Source: Phyllostachys edulis
Lineage: Eukaryota; Streptophyta; Magnoliopsida; Poales; Poaceae
Length of the DNA stretch: 64,000 bases
Assembly: GCA_036346405.1 (NCBI GenBank)
Contig: CM070546.1
Location: 96,222,955 to 96,286,954 of the forward strand
Direction of reading: 5' to 3'
Position numbers and translations under genes: made by a program. Below are positions 57,085-64,000 of this stretch, piece after piece. The first letter of the stretch is position 1. Each line of letters opens with the position of its first letter. The notes under the pieces were generated by a model. That model saw only the letters and a list, made by a program, of their open reading frames with translations. It was not told where the DNA came from and made no database searches.

Positions 57085-59561
57085 CTATAAAGCTAGGGAT
57101 GGACCCAACTCAAGTCAACATTGAAGGTGAAAAGTCTCTCTGAGGTGGAAGGACAATGTATATCATTTTCTAAGAAACATGGGTCTGATGATCCTACAGT
57201 TGCTGTCAAGGTACTATCCTGAACGAATTACAGATTTTGTTCATGCATAGCATAGTATTTATAGTTTGTCAAGATAGATTTTGTCATGGAGTTCCGGTGT
57301 ACAGGTTTTCACGAGTGCTCTGATGTTAACTGAAATCTGTAGCGATCTTGACTCGAGCTATTGACCTATAGTACTACTTCTCCTAACTACACATAATTGT
57401 AGACTGCGTGTGTCATTATATACTTCAAGATGTCGTGAATAAGAATCATCTAAAAGTATGTTATATTAATTCGGTTAAAATGTTGGTAGAATGCAATTAC
57501 AAGTATTGTAGCAAAAAGTACTGAAAAACTCTACTAAAACATCTGATAGACAAAGATCTACTAACATTTCAAGAGAATCACTGTAACATTTCACCTCAAA
57601 AAATATGAAAATTTGACTAATAACGATTTCGCATTTGATTTGATTTATTATAACTCTTAATTTTGGGAACCCTTGAATTAGGAATTCTGCATAAATAAGT
57701 GTAGTACCCTAGCGAGGATCTTGCGCCGCCATGAGTATAACATAAGAGGAGGGTGGTGCGGGAGGAGCTGCAACTACGGTATTGCAGAGGGTATTAATAG
57801 ATAATAATGAGATAGCAATAGGAACAACATGGCGAGTTAGTACTAGCAAAGTAGAGGCAAATGTGAACTGGTTGGTTGTCTTGGTTGTCGACTGAGGTTT
57901 TAATGAAGCACCATGCCCTTCGATGGTCACCGGCTCATCGCAGCTCACGCTTGGTAAGAACAAGCAAAAAGAAGAAGAAAAACCTCAGGAAACCCTCTCT
58001 CATACTGCTCCACAAACCGAGTGGTGGAGAAGAAGCTAGTTTGTTATCGTTGTGGTGGGAACCACCAAGGTAACCAGTGTGACTTCTCCAGCATTTACAA
58101 CTATTCTGGAGCCTGTGGACATAAGTTGATTGTGTGCAGGAAGAACCCAAAGAACATCTGTGCAGTCTTCTTTCAAAGCCTTAGTCAACACCCAAGACAG
58201 CCAACCAGTCACGCACGCTTACCTGTACTTCGGAGTTCGGACACTCGCTGCTAGCTAGGAGAGAGCTATAATCAATTCACGGTGATAAGAACTGCTAGTA
58301 TTAATTTCCCATGTTGCTCCTATTACCGTCTTATTATTATCATATTACTCCGCTCTACAATACCTTAGTTAAAGCTCCTCCTGCGGAACCCTACTCTTCT
58401 ATTATGGGTCAACCTGAGGGAGCAGATCCTCCCCTTTCCTATTTACCTAATCAGGAGACTCATCGTCGCTTGGATGTAGTGACTGGTACAACCACTATCC
58501 ACAAATTCCCTTATCAGTTGTGCCATTTGCAATTAGTACCATACTTTGAGAGTAGGGGTGCTACATCAATATTTACTTCTTTGGATACAGAAACTTCTGC
58601 AGGATGAGCCTTATTCAGTAGAAGAATTAGAGAAGATAGCAGCCCTGACACTTAGATCAGTATTAATGAATTCGCCAACTTCACTTGATGTACTAGATGC
58701 CGCAAAGCACTTCAAGCTATTTCAGGTATTGTGCTTTTATTCAATAATCATTTAGTGATAGCATTTCTGATCCATTAATCATACTCTCTTCGCATTTTGA
58801 TAGAGAAAAAACCATTTTTTGCTCACCCATTTCACTAACGAGTCTTGACTCTTGATATGTTGGTCTTGACTATTTCCAGCGTGCATTGCATGTATACTCT
58901 GAAGCAAAGCGTGTTTATGCATTCAGAGACACCGTCTTGTTAGTTGTCCACAAAGGTTTCGCCTCAACATCTGTACTGCTTTCTCTATCCAGTATAAGTT
59001 GTATTGCAAAGCCACTTCTGAGTATCTTTGCTTTGAAACTGTTTTCGCAGTGATGAAGCCAAACTTGAAAAGCTTGGCGATCTAATGAATGAGAGCCACT
59101 ATAGCTGCAGTATTCTTTATGAGTGCAGGTGATAAGTCAATCTGGAATTCTTCCTAGTTCTCATTCAGTTCATGGACTGCTAGTAGTAACAGTTCGTCCG
59201 GTATGGATCAGCTAAAAAATTGCCCCTTAACACTAGTTTTTGGCAGATTCTTAAGCTTCATTCAAAATTTTAATGTTTTTCAGCTAAGGACATTTAAGAA
59301 AATATATGCCATCGGTCCATGATTGATGGCAGACCTGTTTTCTTTAAAGAATTTCGAATGAGATGTGGCAAATCTTTTCTACATCAGCATCTGTTCCCAT
59401 ACTGTCTGAATTCTGAAACACTTTTGAGCATCTTCCCTCTGTGCTTTCTTCTGACTAGCTGCCCGGAGCTGGAAGCACGGCTGACCGGCGCGGGCTGGGG
59501 TGGCTGCCCCGTCGCTTTGGTCAAAGAAAGTGTGGTTCCCCAGTTCATCGCCACGCTACAG
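57085..59561 (+). pseudogene. GALK: Galactokinase (GHMP kinase) pseudogene, C-terminal half
   Basis: Galactokinase makes galactose-1-phosphate from galactose and ATP in the cytosol. Five exon-like blocks match its second half: 57085-57210 (AIKLGMDP, then LSEVEGQCISFSKKHG), 58591-58725 (KLLQDEPYSVEELEK to AAKHFKLFQ), 58880-58938 (RALHVYSEAKRVYAFRDTV), 59051-59128 (KLEKLGDLMNESHYSCSILY) and 59459-59561 (SCPELEARLTGAGWGGCPVA, the GHMP motif 3). Splice sites are GT-AG and phases agree. It is broken: a 2-base loss after NI shifts the first block, about a dozen residues are missing between PELE and ARLTGAGWGG, the last exon is absent (the next AG leads to a stop at 59819), and the N-terminal catalytic half is not in the window. 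A 1.4-kb intron holds foreign sequence. It could be a captured or relocated fragment. Confidence 0.88.
57709..58440. mobile_element. Inverted-arm segment with zinc-knuckle coding inside the galactokinase remnant
   Basis: The left arm (57709-57850, read on the minus strand) and the right arm (58307-58440, plus strand) are diverged copies of one sequence of about 130 bp: CCATGTTG-TCCTATT, TTATTAT, CTNCAATACC, AGCTCCTCC. Between them the plus strand encodes VCYRCGGNHQGNQCDF and ACGHKLIVCRKNPK, two CCHC-type zinc-knuckle-like motifs as in Gag or nucleic-acid-binding proteins (58036-58150). No target duplication was located, so a mobile origin is an inference. Confidence 0.5.
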
Positions 59562-60089
59562 GTCAGTGCTCTGAGCATTTCATTCCTTCAGAAGCCCAAC
59601 TTCGTTAGAATGTTCTAGTTCTATAGTCTATAGACATCAAACCATTGATAAATGCAGATTGACACAGTGTGGCTTTACAACACCAGACACTAGAAACAAT
59701 TTCACTTTTCAGATTCCAATATCAAGCTAAGGTCTTAAATGTCTTGTACAGACTTCAGAAAAGTATGCATTTCTTAGATGGCATTCGTCTTCTTTTTTTA
59801 TGCATGCAGGAACAGTTCTAGTTTTGACAATCAGTATGTACAGATGTATATTCAACAACCCAGTCCCACAGATAGGTGAAGCCACCTGTAGACGACTTCG
59901 CCCGTTGTGGTTTCATTATTGTCCGAACTAGGCATTCAAATGGTCCGGTCTGACCCGGCCCTGCCCCATGTGGCCCAGAACTACGCGGGCCGACCCAACT
60001 ATACGAAGCTACTAAGACCTCACCAGCACTGGTTCTTATAGGTTGGCCCTTTTCTTCGAGTAAATTTAAAAAAACTTCGGGTATATCAT
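59562..60089. other. Spacer after the galactokinase remnant
   Basis: No gene was seen. GC-rich words such as GACCCGGCCC and GGGCCGACCC at 59950-60000 resemble the subterminal sequence of grass hAT MITEs, but no matching end was found. Confidence 0.35.
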
Positions 60090-60262
60090 GGGGCAATACC
60101 CTAGGTTTCTTTGCTAGTGTCACTAAACCTTAGATTCTATGATCACGAGGTTTCACAAAACCCCAATTCAAGAAATTACACGTCAGCTGACAACTGGGGC
60201 CCACCAGGGGCCTACCTGCATTGCCAGATCAGCTCCATCTCGTGTCCATCATGCCTGCCGAC
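60090..60262 (+). repeat. Left member of an inverted repeat pair
   Basis: It is collinear with the reverse complement of 63370-63523, sharing CCCTAGGTTTCTT, GGTTTCACAAAACCCC, GAAATTACACG and GTGTCCA in order. The two are either the ends of one element of about 3.4 kb or two copies of a small repeat in opposite orientation. Confidence 0.7.
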
Positions 60263-60337
60263 ATGCCATAGTGTTGGACCGAAAAGGTGACTATAGAGGG
60301 GCAACAGAAGCACCTACTATTTTTCACCACCACGGTA

Positions 60338-62140
60338 TTTAACTTTTTCTCCACTCCAATAGCTATGAAAGCTATAAAGATCAGAGAAACAAGAACACAT
60401 CGAAAGTCTTACGTTGGAAACAGAAAATCCTGAGGACAAAACCTCCTGGTCGGTCTAACCGCTAATGGTAGGCAGTCCGAAGTGATCTCAAATCGATTTA
60501 ACTTTTGATTCATTGATCCAAATCTCTTGAGATTTCAAACATAGCTCATCAAGAAAGTCAGTAACCTATTACAATCAACAATCAGGATGATCGAAGCCAA
60601 GATTCCACGAATTTCTTGATCGAGGTTAAGAAGGCACGAAAACCGGGGAAATCAAACTTTGATCCAAAAGCTTACTCATGGGTTGAAGATGGTCAAGATG
60701 GACGTAGATCAATTCCCACAGGTCCTAGCAAGTTAAATCACAGCAAAAGACCCAATCAAAGCCCTAGAAACACAAAAATCCTAAAGGCATCAAAGAGAGA
60801 GCAGGAACAAGATAAAACTCATCTTGGGGCAAGTTTTGCTTGGATTGATTCAAGGGATGGTTGGTTTACAACCACTCCATCATGGAGGAGAAAAGCTCAA
60901 CACTTGAGCACTCAATTAATTCATCTCTCTCAAATCCTAGCCTCCTCTATCTCCACTTTCTCCAAATTACAAATTAGGGTTTCCTAAGGTTGAGTTGGCT
61001 GAAGTGCAAATCATGCACTCCTTCCTTTACAGTGGAGGCTAGGTCTAGAGATGGGTTTATACTCACACACGCTTCTCAAAGCAGATGACGAACCGGGTCT
61101 CCCGAATATGTCTCTCCGTGATCTCTGTTTTCTGTTTACCTAAACCACATCTCCTTTGTGTCGTCTTGCGCCGCGATTTCTCCGTGGTCACCAACCAGGT
61201 ATTTTGGCAAAGATACCAAAATACCCCTTCTTGATACTTCTCCAAAGGCCGAGTCCAGTCAACGTGAAGCAATCTCATGTTTTGCCATGTGTAGGTTATC
61301 AATGGCTCTTTTCATATCGGCAAGTCTCTCTCATCCGGCTCCCACCGAACCGTCATAGCACTTGCACTGTCCCCCAAGCCACTTTATGCAAACCGTTGCA
61401 CCGAACTTCCCGTTCGGTCGTTGTTTTCCATCTTGCACTATGCTTGAGTCCTACCACTTTATCTGGCACCCTCAATTGTTTTGGAACTCTGCTCTCCTAG
61501 CCTAGTCTTGATTATTCTCGCCATTGATCATAGTTGATTCCAAGCCACCTACACAACAATAGACTAAGAAATTGATTCTGGATACAAGTTCTTCGTAACT
61601 TGACCCACATTAGCCAAAGCATGCGTCATGCAACACCTATGCATTGAATCCCATGACTTGGTCAACCCCATAAAGTTCACCGCCTTCCCGGCGAAAGAAA
61701 CCCTTCTGGTCGGTTTGGCTACCACCCACGGCTGATCTGACTGTTGGCAAATGACCGATCAAACCGCTTGGGAAAATTTCCCAAGTCCCAGACTGCACCT
61801 TCTTTGAAAATTTAAAACTTTATCTAGTTTTTCCTCAAAATTCTATTTTCCATGAGACCTAGTGCAAGCACATCACCTCACATTCCTACATAAAATGATT
61901 TTCGCCCTAAAATTCCAACTTTTTCAAATCGGCCGGTCAGACCGCCACTTTTGGCCAGTCTGATCGTCGGGCCCTAACCAATCTGACCACCACTCCAGGG
62001 CCAGTCAGACCGTTGGCCCTAGGCCAGTTAGACCGCCCATAGGGCCGGTCAGATCGCCTCTTGCCTGGCAGTCAGCAGGAACCTCATGAAAATCGAGAGT
62101 TTGAACCCCAAACACCTCAACACCATTGCTGCACATAATA
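60338..62140. repeat. Repeat B, second copy of the unclassified element
   Basis: It matches repeat A along about 1.8 kb without the inserted solo LTR, so it is the empty-site copy. Near its right end (61930-62060) at least six imperfect GGCCGGTCAGACCGCC words follow one another with short spacers. Confidence 0.75.
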
Positions 62141-63369
62141 TACACTACTTGGTGGGGGTTACAAAGGCATCCTCAGTTTAACCTCCTCGCATGAAGTCGT
62201 CTAATCCCAGCACCCCACTCGCTGGTGACAGGCTGTGGCCGATGGAGAGCCACTCGTGTCGGCAACTCCTCTCATCTCCATTGATGAATAGCCATGGTCT
62301 CTAACTTTGGCCAGCTCCCTCGCTATCCATCTAATCGCCACCCCCTCCACACACCCCCTCACTGCCGGCCGACTGGCCCCGCCAGAGAGCCGTCGCTGGG
62401 TAGAAAATTATCGTTTGCTTGCAACGTTGGACAGGGTCGCAGACTCGCAGGAATGCAGAAGGATGGCTAGAAGGAGCAGCAACAGGTGGCTGCCGCAATG
62501 CCGAATGAAGTCGTTTGATAGGTTGGCTGTGTGCGCAACCAGAACCAACTGAAGGTACGCTGGAAGGAGGAAGCTAGTTCTGATAATGTTCAATAGTAGC
62601 ATGGGTTGGTTCTCTTTATTGTGATATGGTTCTGGCAATGCTACTCTTGCATGGGCATGTGAGTGTTTGAAGAACATTTCTTGAGTGGAGATGCACGTCT
62701 GTACATTTTTGTGATGAATGAGAAGTTGTTCTACATTTTACTTGCTTGTTTTTTAGTTCATCTTTAGTACAAAGCCCTTGTGCAAAGTTTTGATATATTT
62801 AGCACCAAGTTCATCACAATTTGGAAAAATTTATGCTTGCTTCAATTGTACAGCATCTAGTGGCAATTGTACACATGACAGGTGATAATAGTCTACAACG
62901 CATAAGTTAGATTATTATTCACAACACTGGAAAACGGTAAACACTTGCAAGCATGCAGAAGGAGGGAAAGACAAGAACAGAGAAACAAAAGGACCGTGTG
63001 AAATCGGAATAAGTACTCATTCTTGAACTTAGCATTTAGGAGTACCTAAACTGTAGACCCTTTAGCACTAGTACTTCCTTGCAATAGCCAAGAATCAGCA
63101 AATTTTCTAGTGCTGATGGCAGGACGAGAGGCATCCAAGCGATGGCGAGGGGAACAGGACGGCTGCTGCCATGCGGGGGCGTCAAAGTGGAGTGGGCGGC
63201 CGCTTTTCGGCTAGGAGTTTAGGATGGCCGAGCAACGACGAGGGAGCAAAGAGGAGATGCACAACGCAACGATTAGGTGACTTCACGCGGACACAAAATC
63301 GTGAGTGAGACGAGACAACATCTTTCTTCTAACCAACCGCCAATCCAGTTTATTTGATGTGCCACATCA
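62141..63369. other. No recognised feature
   Basis: Short open frames occur on both strands, but none shows a known motif or a clear exon pattern. The region may be unique intergenic DNA or an old unclassified repeat. Confidence 0.4.
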
Positions 63370-63523
63370 ACAGGCGACGGTGGACACAAGGTGGAGCCAA
63401 CATGGCACTGCGGGTGGGCACTGTCAACTCGCGTGTAATTTCCTAAAGATGGGGTTTTGTGAAACCTTGTTCCCATAAAACCTGTGATTAAGTGACATTA
63501 GCCAAGAAACCTAGGGTTTTGTG
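63370..63523 (-). repeat. Right member of the inverted repeat pair
   Basis: This is the reverse-complement partner of 60090-60262, carrying GGGGTTTTGTGAAACC and AAGAAACCTAGGG. Confidence 0.7.
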
Positions 63524-64000
63524 CAAGTCAGCAAGTGTGATAATAATACATGTTGTTTCCTAAAATTTAGTTTTTTGGTCTGATTTGGTGACGCCATTGA
63601 AGATGAAGTGAGCAAAGGCGGCATTGCCTCAAACGTCGCCGTAGGCGCGTGCAGCCACACAGTCCACATATTTTATAGACTATCTCCTTCGGCTTGTTGT
63701 CTCCATTCTTTCCTGGGTCACTGCAGTCGACGAGCGCTGTCGCGGCCTCCACACCTTCCCCGCATGAAGTTGCATGCATCGCCGCTGCCTCGGCCTATTG
63801 GATCTAGACCGCAATTTCTAAATGCACCAACCGTTGTCACCAAATTTGAGGATTTCGTGATTTGGACAACTAAGTGCATGGTGGGGTAGAGGAGGAGATA
63901 TGAGGTAGAGGGATGAAGACGACGACGGTTGTTGCCTGTCGGAGTGGAGAAATCGAGGCAGCGGCTCGGAGGAGGCGAGGTATCGAGCAACAACACGTCG
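63524..64000. other. Right edge of the window, no recognised feature
   Basis: The sequence is GC-mixed and open in short frames on both strands, with translations matching nothing I recognise. A gene continuing past the edge cannot be excluded. Confidence 0.35.

Noticed and set aside
57211..58590. Treating the zinc-knuckle frame as an extra exon of the galactokinase gene
   Set aside because: The galactokinase text passes directly from AVAVK at 57210 to KLLQDEPYS at 58591 with correct splice sites, so everything between is intron or insertion.

Overview
This is plant nuclear DNA from a grass (Poaceae). The evidence is a conserved plant ATP-citrate lyase B gene split into 16 coding exons, Copia elements primed by initiator-Met tRNA, a CACTA (En/Spm) element with a two-gene layout, hAT- and Mutator-type MITEs, an L1-type LINE, and solo LTRs nested in one another. 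The species cannot be named from the window. A panicoid or related grass is a guess based only on the style of the CACTA and Copia repeats.

Only two intact protein genes are supported. ACLB (coding 4140-10846, +) encodes the 608-residue B subunit of cytosolic ATP-citrate lyase. It has a leader intron, and a 2.6-kb LTR retrotransposon with perfect ends sits in its fifth coding-region intron. A short intronless gene (26825-27436, +) encodes a 203-residue DEDDy 3'-5' exonuclease of the Werner-exonuclease-like type. Two host-like gene remnants also occur: a degraded plant mobile domain (PMD) sequence at about 25110-26215 and a 5'-truncated galactokinase pseudogene at 57085-59561.

Layout. 1-2435: intergenic DNA with a G-box cluster. 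2436-11250: ACLB. 11251-12389: spacer, then GC-rich repeats of about 79 bp. 12390-22337: a minus-strand Copia element that cuts those repeats in two and itself holds a solo LTR at 18466-20069. 22338-25100: rest of the GC-rich, probably Gypsy-type, host sequence. 25110-26215: PMD fossil. 26751-27940: exonuclease gene. 27944-39605: 11.7-kb CACTA element with decayed transposase genes. 39891-45150: a hAT-like MITE abutted by a degenerate Copia element. 45308-45678: Mutator-type MITE. 46888-47085: hAT-type MITE. 47528-52840: LINE interrupted by a solo LTR that is itself interrupted by another. 52845-62140: two copies of one unclassified repeat (A and B), with the galactokinase remnant between them. 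62141-64000: nothing recognised.

The genes do not form a working set; they are separate islands in transposon-dense DNA. The most informative content is the insertion chronology. Eight insertions can be delimited to the base by target-site duplications (some with one or two changes), two are confirmed by rejoined coding sequence or an empty-site copy, and one Copia landed inside the target-site duplication of a neighbouring MITE. I found no convincing new biological system. The best candidates for follow-up are the coding-free LTR element inside ACLB, the palindromic MITE at 45308, and the zinc-knuckle segment between inverted arms at 57709-58440.
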